Shown here piece by piece: positions 55,734 through 64,000 of a stretch of 64,000 bases of DNA (its first letter is position 1; every line of letters starts with the position of its first letter). The notes beneath the pieces are model-generated. The model had not been told where the DNA came from and did not search any database. It saw nothing but the letters and a program-made list of their open reading frames with translations. The DNA lies in contig NZ_CP114588.1 of the NCBI RefSeq assembly GCF_027286325.1, positions 2,629,317 to 2,693,316 on the forward strand, written 5' to 3'. The position numbers were made by a program, and so were the translations under genes. This DNA comes from Salinivibrio kushneri. GTDB lineage: Bacteria > Pseudomonadota > Gammaproteobacteria > Enterobacterales > Vibrionaceae.

Positions 55734-57560
55734 TTAGCCTTTGCGGCCTGCACGCTTACGCTCCGTTTCCGTCAATAGCTTCTTACGAATACGGATGCTC
55801 TCCGGCGTCGCTTCAACCAGTTCATCATCATCGATAAACTCAAGCGCCTGCTCCAAGGTGTACTTGATCGCTGGGCTCAATACCTGCGCATCATCGGTCC
55901 CTGAGGCACGGACGTTGGTCAGCTGCTTACCTTTCAAGCAGTTAACCGTCAGATCGTTGGCGCGGTTATGAATACCGATCACCTGCCCCTCGTACACTTC
56001 GTCACCGTGCTCAGCAAACAGACGACCACGGTCTTGCAAGTTGAACAGTGCATAAGTCAGTGCTTTACCTGCCGCGTTAGAGATCAACACACCATTAATA
56101 CGCTGGCCAATATCACCGCCTTTATACTTACCGTAGTGGTCAAAGGTATGATAAATCAGGCCCGAGCCAGAGGTCAGTGTTAAGAATTCTGTTTGGAAAC
56201 CAATCAGACCACGTGATGGCATCACAAAGTCCATGCGCACACGGCCTTTGCCATCTGGCAGCATGTTCGTCAGTTCGCCTTTACGCAGACCGATGCTTTC
56301 CATCACGCCACCTTGATGCTCTTCGAGCACGTCAATGGTCACTGTCTCAAACGGTTCGAATTTCTCGCCGTTTTCTTCTTTGATGATCACTTCTGGGCGA
56401 GACACGGCGAGTTCAAACCCTTCACGACGCATGTTCTCGATCAGAATCGACAAGTGCAATTCACCACGGCCTGAGACACGGAATTTGTCCGGGTTATCTG
56501 TCTCTTCTACGCGCAGTGCCACGTTGTGAACCAACTCTTTTTGCAGACGCTCAAGAATGTTACGTGAAGTGACGTATTTACCTTCCAGTCCTGCAAACGG
56601 CGAGGTATTAACCTGGAAAGTCATGGTCACGGTTGGCTCATCCACAGTCAGTGCTGGCAGCGCTTCGACATTGCTTGGATCGCAAATCGTGTCTGAGATT
56701 TTCAGCTCACCCAAACCGGTAATCGCAATAATGTCGCCGGCAGAGGCTTCGCTAACATCGTGACGCTCAAGGCCCATGTAGCCTAAAACACTGCCTACTT
56801 TACCATTACGCTTGCTGCCATCGGCACTTACAATCGTCACTTGCTGATTCGGCTTAACCGAACCTCGGGTGATACGACCCACACCAATAACCCCGACATA
56901 GGAGTTGTAGTCCAGCTGAGACACCTGCATTTGCAGCGGCGTCGTGATATCAACGTCAGGCGCGTCAACGTTATCGACGATCGCGTTGAACAACGGCTCC
57001 ATGTCCTCGCCTTCGGTGGTTTCTTCTAGGCTCGCCCACCCGTTCAGGGCTGACGCATAAACCACTTGGAAATCCAATTGCTCATCCGATGCACCTAAGG
57101 TGTCAAACAGATCAAACACTTGATCCATCACCCAATCCGGGCGAGCACCTGGGCGGTCAATCTTGTTGATCACCACAATCGGCTTTAGGCCATGAGAGAA
57201 AGCTTTTTGGGTCACAAAACGGGTTTGCGGCATTGGGCCGTCTACCGCATCGACTACCAGTAGTACGGAGTCAACCATCGACATGATACGCTCAACTTCA
57301 CCACCAAAGTCGGCGTGTCCAGGGGTATCAACGATGTTAATGCGGTAGTCATTCCAGTTAATAGCCGTGTTCTTGGCCAAGATGGTAATGCCACGCTCTT
57401 TCTCAATGTCGTTTGAGTCCATGACACGCTCTTCCACCTCACCGCGGGAAGCCAGCGTACCGGATTGCTGCAGCAGCTTATCCACTAGCGTGGTTTTACC
57501 GTGGTCAACGTGGGCAATAATGGCGATATTTCTTAGTTTATCTGTCTGTATGTTGGTCAT
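55734..57560 (-). CDS. typA: Ribosome-binding GTPase TypA/BipA
   Basis: The 608-residue translational GTPase of the EF-G/LepA type acts in 50S assembly and stress. G motifs are [30 protein letters not shown], and [10 protein letters not shown]. The C-terminal BipA-specific domain ([20 protein letters not shown] as two blocks; [14 protein letters not shown]) is complete. It is divergent from glnA, the same arrangement as in E. coli. Confidence 0.97.
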   Translation of the reverse strand: MTNIQTDKLRNIAIIAHVDHGKTTLVDKLLQQSGTLASRGEVEERVMDSNDIEKERGITILAKNTAINWNDYRINIVDTPGHADFGGEVERIMSMVDSVLLVVDAVDGPMPQTRFVTQKAFSHGLKPIVVINKIDRPGARPDWVMDQVFDLFDTLGASDEQLDFQVVYASALNGWASLEETTEGEDMEPLFNAIVDNVDAPDVDITTPLQMQVSQLDYNSYVGVIGVGRITRGSVKPNQQVTIVSADGSKRNGKVGSVLGYMGLERHDVSEASAGDIIAITGLGELKISDTICDPSNVEALPALTVDEPTVTMTFQVNTSPFAGLEGKYVTSRNILERLQKELVHNVALRVEETDNPDKFRVSGRGELHLSILIENMRREGFELAVSRPEVIIKEENGEKFEPFETVTIDVLEEHQGGVMESIGLRKGELTNMLPDGKGRVRMDFVMPSRGLIGFQTEFLTLTSGSGLIYHTFDHYGKYKGGDIGQRINGVLISNAAGKALTYALFNLQDRGRLFAEHGDEVYEGQVIGIHNRANDLTVNCLKGKQLTNVRASGTDDAQVLSPAIKYTLEQALEFIDDDELVEATPESIRIRKKLLTETERKRAGRKG

Positions 57561-57691
57561 GGACTCTCTTTTTCACTCGATAGACGGGGCGCGCGCCGAA
57601 GTTGGCGAGCTATGCTAACACGACGGCACCGCCACCTGATTAAAAAAACGGCCGTAATGTACCAGATTTTGTCGCAAAACCCACCTTATTA

Positions 57692-57707
57692 TGTGAATTA
57701 GCTCACC
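57692..57707. promoter_or_regulatory. Candidate CRP-binding site in the typA-glnA gap
   Basis: TGTGA-ATTAGC-TCACC matches the CRP core (TGTGA-N6-TCACA) at 9 of 10 positions. It lies 131 nt before the typA start and 370 nt before glnA. E. coli glnA has a CRP-dependent promoter, so glnA is the likelier target; this is inference. Confidence 0.55.
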
Positions 57708-57713
57708 GTCACT

Positions 57714-57727
57714 CGGGGTTAACCCCG
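57714..57727. repeat. 14-bp perfect palindrome CGGGGTTAACCCCG
   Basis: A perfect dyad lies 7 nt from the CRP-like site. It could be a regulator operator or a hairpin core; no factor is known to me for it. Confidence 0.5.
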
Positions 57728-57848
57728 TCTCAGTTGGTTATTTATTGTGCAAATACAAGGGTTCATCGTGATTGGAGAAAAAATGAATTTTTAAAGACCG
57801 TCCACACTCTTGTCATGCATTGTCTGCTACAAAGAGAAGGGGCAATGC

Positions 57849-57865
57849 TGCACGCATCTCGTGCA
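57849..57865 (+). promoter_or_regulatory. NtrC-binding site 1 (distal) for glnA
   Basis: TGCACGCATCTCGTGCA is a perfect dyad with the NtrC half-sites GCAC-N7-GTGC. Confidence 0.78.
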
Positions 57866-57910
57866 AAGTGACGCACTGTCTTTGCCCCTTGCACCATATA
57901 CGGTCAAACG

Positions 57911-57927
57911 TGCACCATAATAGTGCA
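57911..57927 (+). promoter_or_regulatory. NtrC-binding site 2 (proximal) for glnA
   Basis: TGCACCATAATAGTGCA matches the NtrC consensus (GCACY-N5-RGTGC). It lies 62 nt (about 6 helical turns) from site 1 and about 90 nt upstream of the sigma54 -24. Confidence 0.85.
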
Positions 57928-58000
57928 AAATGCGCGTTTTTGACCAAGGCTGCACGCGATTTTATCGCGTTAAACGCGGTTTGGCGCGGCTTATAATTGT

Positions 58001-58016
58001 TGGCACGGTTTTCGCT
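58001..58016 (+). promoter_or_regulatory. Sigma54 promoter of glnA
   Basis: TGGCACG-GTTT-TCGCT has the -24 GG and -12 GC at the required spacing (consensus TGGCACG-N4-TTGCW, one mismatch). The expected start is near 58027, about 50 nt before the glnA ATG. Confidence 0.85.
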
Positions 58017-58077
58017 TTGTCATGCAGCAAGGAGCCAACGCGCTATTTACTCAATTTGACACCGGAGGTTATTTCAC

Positions 58078-59487
58078 ATGTCAGTAGAAAACGTGCTCGC
58101 ACTGATCCAAGAAAACGAGGTGAAATTCATCGACCTGCGCTTTACCGATACCAAAGGTAAAGAGCAGCATGTTTCTATTCCCTCACATCAAATTGATGAT
58201 GACTTCTTTGAAGAAGGCAAAATGTTTGATGGCTCATCGGTAGCGGGCTGGAAAGGCATTAATGAATCAGACATGGTGATGATGCCAGACGCCAGCTCCG
58301 CCGTGCTTGACCCATTTACCGAAGAAAGCACCCTGAATATCCGTTGCGATATTCTTGAACCCTCAACCATGCAAGGCTACGACCGTGACCCACGCTCGAT
58401 TGCCAAACGCGCTGAAGACTACATGCGTGCAACCGGCATCGCCGACACTGTACTGATCGGCCCTGAGCCAGAGTTCTTCCTATTTGATGACGTTAAGTTT
58501 GCCACTGATATGGCCGGCTCGTTCTATAAAATTGACGACGTCGAAGCAAGCTGGAACTCAGGCACCGCCCTAGAGGGGGGTAACAAAGGTCACCGTCCAG
58601 GCGTAAAAGGCGGCTACTTCCCAGTTGCACCGGTTGACTCATCACAAGACATTCGTTCGGCCATGTCCTTGGTTATGGAAGAAATGGGCCTTGTGGTTGA
58701 AGCGCACCACCACGAGGTGGCAACGGCAGGTCAAAACGAGATCGCCACACGCTTCAACACACTGACCACCAAAGCGGATGAGATTCAGATCTATAAGTAC
58801 GTCGTCCACAATGTGGCGCACGCATTTGGTAAAACCGCTACCTTTATGCCAAAACCACTGGTAGGTGATAATGGTTCAGGGATGCACGTCCACCAATCGC
58901 TTGCCAAAGACGGCCAAAACTTGTTTGCCGGTGACAAATACGGCGGCTTGTCTGAAACCGCACTGTACTACATTGGCGGTGTTATCAAGCACGCACGTGC
59001 AATTAACGCATTCGCCAACGCCTCAACCAACTCGTATAAGCGTCTGGTCCCTGGCTTTGAAGCGCCGGTCATGTTGGCTTACTCAGCACGTAACCGTTCT
59101 GCATCAATCCGTATCCCTGTGGTACCAAGCCCGAAAGCACGCCGTATTGAGCTTCGCTTTGCCGACCCAACAGCCAACCCTTATCTCTGCTTCGCAGCGA
59201 TGCTGATGGCTGGCCTCGACGGGATTAAGAATAAGATCCATCCTGGCGATGCCATGGATAAAGACTTGTACGACTTGCCAGCGGAAGAAGCAGCGGAAAT
59301 CCCAACCGTTGCCGAGTCACTGAAAGAAGCACTGCAAGCGCTTGACGCGGATCGTGAATTCTTGACGACAGGTGGCGTATTCTCGGATGACTTCATCGAT
59401 TCTTACATCACGCTGAAAGGCGAAGATGTTGAGCGTATCCAAATGACGACTCACCCTGTGGAGTTCGAGCTTTACTACTCAGTGTAA
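58078..59487 (+). CDS. glnA: Glutamine synthetase (type I-beta)
   Basis: The 469-residue enzyme makes glutamine from glutamate and ammonia, the main route of ammonia assimilation. Length equals E. coli GlnA. Landmarks are [44 protein letters not shown] and the adenylylation loop with Tyr in [16 protein letters not shown] lies 9 nt upstream. The control region carries two NtrC sites and a sigma54 promoter, and a terminator follows, which separates glnA from glnLG. Confidence 0.98.
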   Translation: MSVENVLALIQENEVKFIDLRFTDTKGKEQHVSIPSHQIDDDFFEEGKMFDGSSVAGWKGINESDMVMMPDASSAVLDPFTEESTLNIRCDILEPSTMQGYDRDPRSIAKRAEDYMRATGIADTVLIGPEPEFFLFDDVKFATDMAGSFYKIDDVEASWNSGTALEGGNKGHRPGVKGGYFPVAPVDSSQDIRSAMSLVMEEMGLVVEAHHHEVATAGQNEIATRFNTLTTKADEIQIYKYVVHNVAHAFGKTATFMPKPLVGDNGSGMHVHQSLAKDGQNLFAGDKYGGLSETALYYIGGVIKHARAINAFANASTNSYKRLVPGFEAPVMLAYSARNRSASIRIPVVPSPKARRIELRFADPTANPYLCFAAMLMAGLDGIKNKIHPGDAMDKDLYDLPAEEAAEIPTVAESLKEALQALDADREFLTTGGVFSDDFIDSYITLKGEDVERIQMTTHPVEFELYYSV

Positions 59488-59510
59488 AGGCGCATACACC
59501 ATAAATTGTT

Positions 59511-59535
59511 GCCCACCTCGCAGGTGGGCTTTTTT
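59511..59535 (+). terminator. glnA terminator
   Basis: GCCCACCT / AGGTGGGC arms with a CGC loop and six T lie 24 nt after glnA. Partial read-through to the downstream glnLG genes is possible, as in E. coli. Confidence 0.92.
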
Positions 59536-59599
59536 GTGCTTTTTACCCGCGAGACATGGCTTATCATTGCCAATATCTGCAGGAAAAAAAGGGTAAGCG

Positions 59600-60139
59600 A
59601 TGCGCTGGCTAACCATCATCGTGTTCGGCCTCACTGTCACCTGCCAGGCTGGCACGATTTACCAATGGCGGGATCAAAATGGACAATGGCATATCAGTGA
59701 TCAGCCTCCCAACACGCCCCACCAAGTGCGTCATTACGCTCCCTCGTCGCCGTCGCCACCGTTAACCCAACCATCGCAGACAACCACCCAGCCCACAAGT
59801 CAAGCAAACGTGGCGCTCACACTGGTTCACCCCAGTGATGGCGCAACGTTGCGCAGTAATCCCGGTAAGGTTTCAGTAAAAGCCATTCTTGCACCGGCTG
59901 CTTCCCCAAGCGACCACGTGCAACTGATGATGGACGGTAAACCCGTTCAGGTTCACCCTGAGCAAACGCGCAGCGCCTCACAGCTCACACTACAATGGCA
60001 CCTCGGCCCGATAGACAGAGGCACCCATCACTTTCAAGTACACTATTTAGAAAGCGGCAAGGTAATTGCATCGTCCTCTGAACACCAGGTGTATTTGCAT
60101 CGCGCCCATGTGAATCAGCCACATCGAACGCATGATTAA
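59600..60139 (+). CDS. DUF4124-domain exported protein
   Basis: The 179-residue protein has a signal peptide (MRWLTIIVFGLTVTCQA) and an N-terminal DUF4124 domain (GTIYQWRDQNGQWHISDQPP), a Pro/Ser/Thr/Gln-rich linker, and a C-terminal Ig-like beta domain (LVHPSDGATLRSNPGKVSV). The function is unknown. A similar small gene sits between glnA and glnL in V. cholerae, so its place is conserved. Confidence 0.85.
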   Translation: MRWLTIIVFGLTVTCQAGTIYQWRDQNGQWHISDQPPNTPHQVRHYAPSSPSPPLTQPSQTTTQPTSQANVALTLVHPSDGATLRSNPGKVSVKAILAPAASPSDHVQLMMDGKPVQVHPEQTRSASQLTLQWHLGPIDRGTHHFQVHYLESGKVIASSSEHQVYLHRAHVNQPHRTHD

Positions 60140-60213
60140 CCCGCGACAACACCGATGCATTCACAAACCCAGCAGTGCAAGCTGCATCAAGCAAGGATCT
60201 CGATTACACTCAA

Positions 60214-60230
60214 TGCACCAAATTAGTGCA
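60214..60230 (+). promoter_or_regulatory. NtrC operator at the glnL start
   Basis: TGCACCAAATTAGTGCA matches the NtrC consensus in both half-sites. It ends 18 nt before the glnL ATG (60249), just after a possible -10 TACACT (60205-60210). In E. coli NtrC represses glnL from a site at the same place, so repression is the likely role here. Confidence 0.85.
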
Positions 60231-60248
60231 AACAAGGATGCAACACGG

Positions 60249-61313
60249 ATGACGCCCGCTCAACTGTTCGACCATCTCCTCACTGCGATTATTGTGGTGG
60301 ATAGCCAATGGCGCATTCAATACGTCAACGCGGCCGCCGAGCAGCTGATGCATCAAAGTGCTAGGCGCTTGCTGACGCAACCGCTCACCGAGCAAATTCA
60401 GCACGCGAGCGTCGACTGGGCACAAATTGCCAACACCACACGTGCCGGGCAGAGCTTGACGGACAGTGATGTGACCTGGGTAGTGGACGGTCAGCCACAA
60501 AAGGTGCAACTCAGTGCCAGTCCGTTGTTTGAGCAAGCGGACGAAGGGCGACTGCTGCTAGAAGTCAATGTGGTCAGCCAACAACAGCGGATCAGTAAAG
60601 AGCTTACCCAAAAAGCACAACAACAAGCGGCAAAAGAGTTGGTACGTGGTTTAGCGCATGAAATCAAAAACCCCCTTGGCGGGCTGCGCGGCGCCGCTCA
60701 ACTATTAGAAAAAATGCTCCCTGATGCGAGCTTGGCTGAATATACCCAGATTATTATCGAACAAGCCGACCGATTGCGAAACTTGGTCGACCGTTTACTG
60801 GGCCCACAGCGTCCTGGGTTGCGCCAACGACAAAACATTCACGTTGTGCTGGAAAAAGTCCGCCAATTGATTAGCCTCGATAACCACGAGGGCATACAAA
60901 TCATTCGCGACTATGACCCCAGCTTGCCAGACTTTGAGATGGATCCTGAACAGCTTGAGCAAGCGATTCTCAACGTCGCCACCAATGCGGCGGATGCGAT
61001 AAGTGGTCAGCCAAACGCGCGGCTCACCTTGCGTACCCGCACCGGGTTTCAAACCGTTATCCACGGCGAACGACACCGAGTGGTGGCACAAATCGAGATC
61101 ATCGACAATGGGCCTGGGATCGCGCCACACCTGCAAGACACCTTGTTCTACCCCATGGTCACGAGCAAGGCCGATGGCAATGGCCTCGGACTCGCCATTA
61201 CCCATCATTTAATCGATCAACATCAAGGTAAAATTGACGTGAATAGCTGGCCAGGCCACACCTGCTTCACCATCCAGTTGCCAATCATTGAAAAGGACAC
61301 ATCACATGAGTAA
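60249..61313 (+). CDS. glnL: Nitrogen regulation sensor kinase NtrB
   Basis: The 354-residue soluble kinase phosphorylates and dephosphorylates NtrC under PII control. I start it at the ATG 60249 (MTPAQLFDHLL), matching the 349-residue E. coli protein; longer readings run through the NtrC operator. A PAS domain (about 5-110), the H-box GLAHEIKNP with His137, the N-box ATNAADA, and G-boxes DNGPGI and GNGLGLAI are intact. It overlaps glnG by 8 nt. Confidence 0.96.
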   Translation: MTPAQLFDHLLTAIIVVDSQWRIQYVNAAAEQLMHQSARRLLTQPLTEQIQHASVDWAQIANTTRAGQSLTDSDVTWVVDGQPQKVQLSASPLFEQADEGRLLLEVNVVSQQQRISKELTQKAQQQAAKELVRGLAHEIKNPLGGLRGAAQLLEKMLPDASLAEYTQIIIEQADRLRNLVDRLLGPQRPGLRQRQNIHVVLEKVRQLISLDNHEGIQIIRDYDPSLPDFEMDPEQLEQAILNVATNAADAISGQPNARLTLRTRTGFQTVIHGERHRVVAQIEIIDNGPGIAPHLQDTLFYPMVTSKADGNGLGLAITHHLIDQHQGKIDVNSWPGHTCFTIQLPIIEKDTSHE

Positions 61314-62715
61314 AGGGACCATTTGGATTGTTGATGATGACAGCTCCATTCGTTGGGTGATGGAACGCACCCTCAGTGCCGCCGGCCTCACCTGCGATAC
61401 ATTTAGCAATGCGGAAAATGTACTCAATGCCCTGCATGATCGTCGCCCTGATGTGTTGGTCTCCGATATTCGCATGCCAGGTAGCGATGGGCTGGCGCTG
61501 TTAAAAGCGGTACAAGAGCAACACCCTGACTTACCCGTGATCATCATGACCGCGCACTCAGACTTGGATGCAGCGGTCAATGCCTACCAAAAAGGGGCGT
61601 TTGAATACCTGCCCAAACCGTTCGATATTGATGAAGCGCTGGCACTGGTTGAGCGCGCGCTCGCCCACTATAAAGAGCAGCAAAAGCAACAAACGTCACA
61701 ACAACCGCAAACGCAAACACCAGAGATCATCGGCGAGGCCCCCGCGATGCAAGAAGTGTTTCGTGCCATTGGCCGGTTGTCACGCTCCTCGATTTCGGTG
61801 TTAATCAATGGTGAGTCGGGAACAGGTAAGGAGCTAGTTGCCCAAGCGCTACATCGTCATAGTCCGCGGGCCAATCAAGCCTTTATCGCCCTGAATATGG
61901 CTGCCATCCCCAAAGACTTGATTGAATCTGAGCTGTTTGGTCATGAGAAAGGGGCATTTACAGGAGCCAACGCGGTCAGGCAAGGGCGCTTTGAACAAGC
62001 CAATGGGGGGACCTTATTTCTCGATGAAATTGGCGATATGCCATTGGATGTGCAAACGCGTTTACTGCGTGTGCTCGCGGATGGTCAATTCTATCGGGTC
62101 GGCGGTCACGCTGCGGTCGATGTGGATGTGCGCATTATCGCTGCTACCCACCAAGATCTCGAGCGCTTGGTGACAGAAGGCAGCTTCCGAGAAGACTTGT
62201 TTCACCGCTTGAACGTGATACGTGTTCACCTGCCCTCACTCAAAGATAGGCGCCAAGATATTCCCCAGCTGTGTCAGCATTTTCTGGCCCGCGCGGCCAA
62301 AGAGCTGGATGTCGAAGCCAAGCAACTCCACCCAGACACAGAAGCCATGATGAGCCAGTTACCTTGGCCGGGTAATGTGCGCCAGCTAGAAAACACCTGC
62401 CGCTGGCTTACCGTGATGGCCAGCAGTAAGGAAGTGCTTCCCTCCGATCTCCCAAGAGAGCTACTCAACCAGCCCAGCGCTGTGACCGACAGTGAAGCAC
62501 ATGATTGGCAGCAGGCGCTTACCCAATGGGCCCAAGATGCGATAACACAAGGACAACATGGCATTTTGCAACAAGCGCTCCCCAGCGTCGAACGCATCTT
62601 ATTGCAGTCAGCGCTCAAGCACACTCATGGACACAAACAAGAGGCGGCTAAAATCCTAGGATGGGGGCGTAATACCCTGACACGCAAACTCAAAGAGTTA
62701 AATATTGAGTCTTAA
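61306..62715 (+). CDS. glnG: Nitrogen regulation response regulator NtrC
   Basis: The 469-residue sigma54 activator has a receiver domain with phospho-acceptor Asp54 (LVSDIRMPG), an AAA+ domain with Walker A GESGTGKE, the sigma54-contact GAFTGA loop and Walker [11 protein letters not shown], and a C-terminal Fis-type helix-turn-helix ([20 protein letters not shown]). Length equals E. coli NtrC. The start is the ATG at 61306, with its stop-start overlap to glnL. It would act on the sites before glnA and glnL. Confidence 0.97.
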   Translation: MSKGTIWIVDDDSSIRWVMERTLSAAGLTCDTFSNAENVLNALHDRRPDVLVSDIRMPGSDGLALLKAVQEQHPDLPVIIMTAHSDLDAAVNAYQKGAFEYLPKPFDIDEALALVERALAHYKEQQKQQTSQQPQTQTPEIIGEAPAMQEVFRAIGRLSRSSISVLINGESGTGKELVAQALHRHSPRANQAFIALNMAAIPKDLIESELFGHEKGAFTGANAVRQGRFEQANGGTLFLDEIGDMPLDVQTRLLRVLADGQFYRVGGHAAVDVDVRIIAATHQDLERLVTEGSFREDLFHRLNVIRVHLPSLKDRRQDIPQLCQHFLARAAKELDVEAKQLHPDTEAMMSQLPWPGNVRQLENTCRWLTVMASSKEVLPSDLPRELLNQPSAVTDSEAHDWQQALTQWAQDAITQGQHGILQQALPSVERILLQSALKHTHGHKQEAAKILGWGRNTLTRKLKELNIES

Positions 62716-62826
62716 CTCATTATTGAAACTGACACTCTTTGAACCTCTGCTAAATTTAAGTAGAGAGATTGAGGTAAAATACAACAATCGTGTTATTTTT
62801 TTGATAAGAGTGAAGTTGCAGTCCTG

Positions 62827-64000
62827 ATGAGAAACTTACGCCCATTGTCGATACGCGCTGCCGTTATGCTCCCCGTGTTTCTCGTCCTAACACTGACGTT
62901 GATAGTGATCATTATTACCATCAACAACCACTATCGCTCCAGCTCGCAATTTGTCGGCAAGTTATTACTCGAAGATTACTCTGTCGGTATTGAGCGAGAC
63001 TTGCGCCAGTATCTTGCTCACCCATTCAATGCCAACATCTTTGTTGCTGACAGCCTGGCCGCCCGGCTTACCGATGCGCCAATCACTGACTCAGGGCTAC
63101 GTGATTACCTTCTCAATAGCTACACCTCTCTCTATCAAGCCATGCCTTACATGCAGGTATTAAGCATTGGCGTCGATGCCGAGGGCGAATATTTCGGCTA
63201 CCGTCAAAGCCAAGCAGGTCAGTATATTTTGATGGAGCAGAGTGAGGCGACACAAGGTACGCTGCGTATTTTTGATGGTCGCACCCCCAATGCCAACGTC
63301 GTTTACCAAGACAACCATTACGACCCGCGTGTCCGCCCTTGGTATATTCCTGCCTTTAACCGTGAACAACCACGCTGGACAGATATTTATCGTGATGCCG
63401 ACGACGTCGGGGACGTGTCTTTATCAGCCATCGCCCCAGTAATGGTCAATGATAATGTGTGGGGCGTGGTCGCCAGCGACATCAAGCTCAATGCCTTTAA
63501 TCGCTTCCTCAGTGAGCGTCAACAAAAACTCGGAGGGGCATTATTTATTGTCGACGATGAGGGCCGAATGGTCGCCCACAGTGGCAAAGAGAGTCCCAGT
63601 AATATCTTACATTTTCCCGATATTACCCATAATCCAGTCCTCGACAGTACGATTAGCCAGGTAGCAAACGCGTGGCCGCCCGACCCCAACCGTTTAGGCA
63701 GACCCTTTAATTTCGATATTGCCGACAAGGGCCATTTTTATGGCACCATTAAAAAAGTGGCGATGCCCGCTCCTTTTCAGCATCAATGGTATGTGGTGGT
63801 CGCACTACCTGACCAGCTATTGTTAAAAAACCTTCTTAGCCAGCAAGAAATCAGTATTTATCTGGTGATGACCATGGCACTAATAGGGCTAGCGGTGGTG
63901 TATTTCATTATACGCCAACTGACTCGCCCGTTGAGAGACACCGCTGAAGCGGCAGCCAAACTGGCATCCGGCAACTTGACTTACCGCATCAATACGCCAG
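62827..64000 (+). CDS. Cache/HAMP transmembrane sensor protein (3' end cut by window)
   Basis: The first 391 residues are present. A membrane segment (about residues 14-36) is followed by a periplasmic double-Cache ligand domain with the characteristic HYDPRVRPWYIPAF block (about 163-176) and APVMVNDNVWGVVASDI, a second membrane segment (ISIYLVMTMALIGLAVVYFII, about 340-360) and the start of a HAMP domain (RQLTRPLRDTAEAAAKLASG). The output domain is outside the window. The V. cholerae gene after ntrC is a GGDEF protein as I recall, so a diguanylate cyclase is likely; a chemoreceptor is the alternative. Confidence 0.85.
   Translation, partial: MRNLRPLSIRAAVMLPVFLVLTLTLIVIIITINNHYRSSSQFVGKLLLEDYSVGIERDLRQYLAHPFNANIFVADSLAARLTDAPITDSGLRDYLLNSYTSLYQAMPYMQVLSIGVDAEGEYFGYRQSQAGQYILMEQSEATQGTLRIFDGRTPNANVVYQDNHYDPRVRPWYIPAFNREQPRWTDIYRDADDVGDVSLSAIAPVMVNDNVWGVVASDIKLNAFNRFLSERQQKLGGALFIVDDEGRMVAHSGKESPSNILHFPDITHNPVLDSTISQVANAWPPDPNRLGRPFNFDIADKGHFYGTIKKVAMPAPFQHQWYVVVALPDQLLLKNLLSQQEISIYLVMTMALIGLAVVYFIIRQLTRPLRDTAEAAAKLASGNLTYRINTP

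Noticed and set aside
57889..57906. A third NtrC site TGCACCATATACGGTCA
   Set aside because: Only the left half-site matches; the right half is GGTCA out of register.
57930..58160. A 76-codon frame upstream of and overlapping glnA
   Set aside because: It runs through the NtrC-sigma54 control region and into glnA in another frame; no SD.
60795..61208. A 137-codon frame antisense to glnL
   Set aside because: It is a shadow of the conserved kinase domain, without an SD or family match.

Overview
This 64 kb window is chromosomal DNA of a gammaproteobacterium of the family Vibrionaceae, most likely Salinivibrio. Gene order (rpoC-rpoB-rplLJAK-nusG-secE-tuf-tRNAs-coaA-birA-murB; murI-btuB-trmA-yijD-fabR-sthA; cysQ-nudE-gspN..C-hslRO-pckA; fabY-dtd-yihY; typA-glnA-glnLG) and the protein sequences match Vibrionaceae. 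The 16S rRNA is about 28 nt longer than that of E. coli, with the extra bases in the V1 and V2 helices; the V2 expansion fits my recollection of a 16S signature used to define Salinivibrio. The genus call is from memory, not from a database search.

Layout: 1-12,165 (minus) is the RNA polymerase, ribosomal protein and translation block, ending in rpoC, which is cut by the window edge. 12,270-12,638 (minus) is a four-tRNA cluster (Thr-Gly-Tyr-Thr) feeding tuf. 12,848-21,215 holds coaA, birA, murB, a GNAT protein, pssA, a nicotinamidase and a GH20 chitobiase. 21,364-26,928 (minus) is one complete rRNA operon with no tRNA in its spacer and three stacked promoter matches. 27,113-35,895 holds a membrane-anchored RRM protein, murI, btuB with its cobalamin riboswitch, trmA, yijD, fabR, sthA, cysQ and nudE. 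35,938-47,128 (minus) is a complete gspC-N type II secretion operon (the prepilin peptidase is not in the window). 47,376-55,662 holds hslR, hslO, pckA, an AsmA-like protein, fabY/yiiD, dtd, yihY and a DUF2959 lipoprotein. 55,734-64,000 holds typA, the nitrogen regulon core glnA-DUF4124-glnL-glnG, and the 5' part of a Cache/HAMP sensor gene cut by the window edge.

Regulation readable from sequence: an rplL-rpoB attenuator, sigma70 promoters for rplJ, rplK and the tRNA-tuf unit, the btuB riboswitch, and a nitrogen-control region with a sigma54 promoter and two NtrC sites before glnA plus a third NtrC site just before the glnL start. A CRP-like site lies in the typA-glnA gap.

The window is almost wholly core genome. 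I found no transposon, prophage, CRISPR, toxin-antitoxin or defence locus and no convincing new system. The items worth a second look are regulatory and architectural: a promoter embedded in the nusG terminator hairpin, an antisense terminator ahead of rpoB, the stacked rrn promoters, the murI/RRM 3' overlap, and the NtrC operator on glnL.
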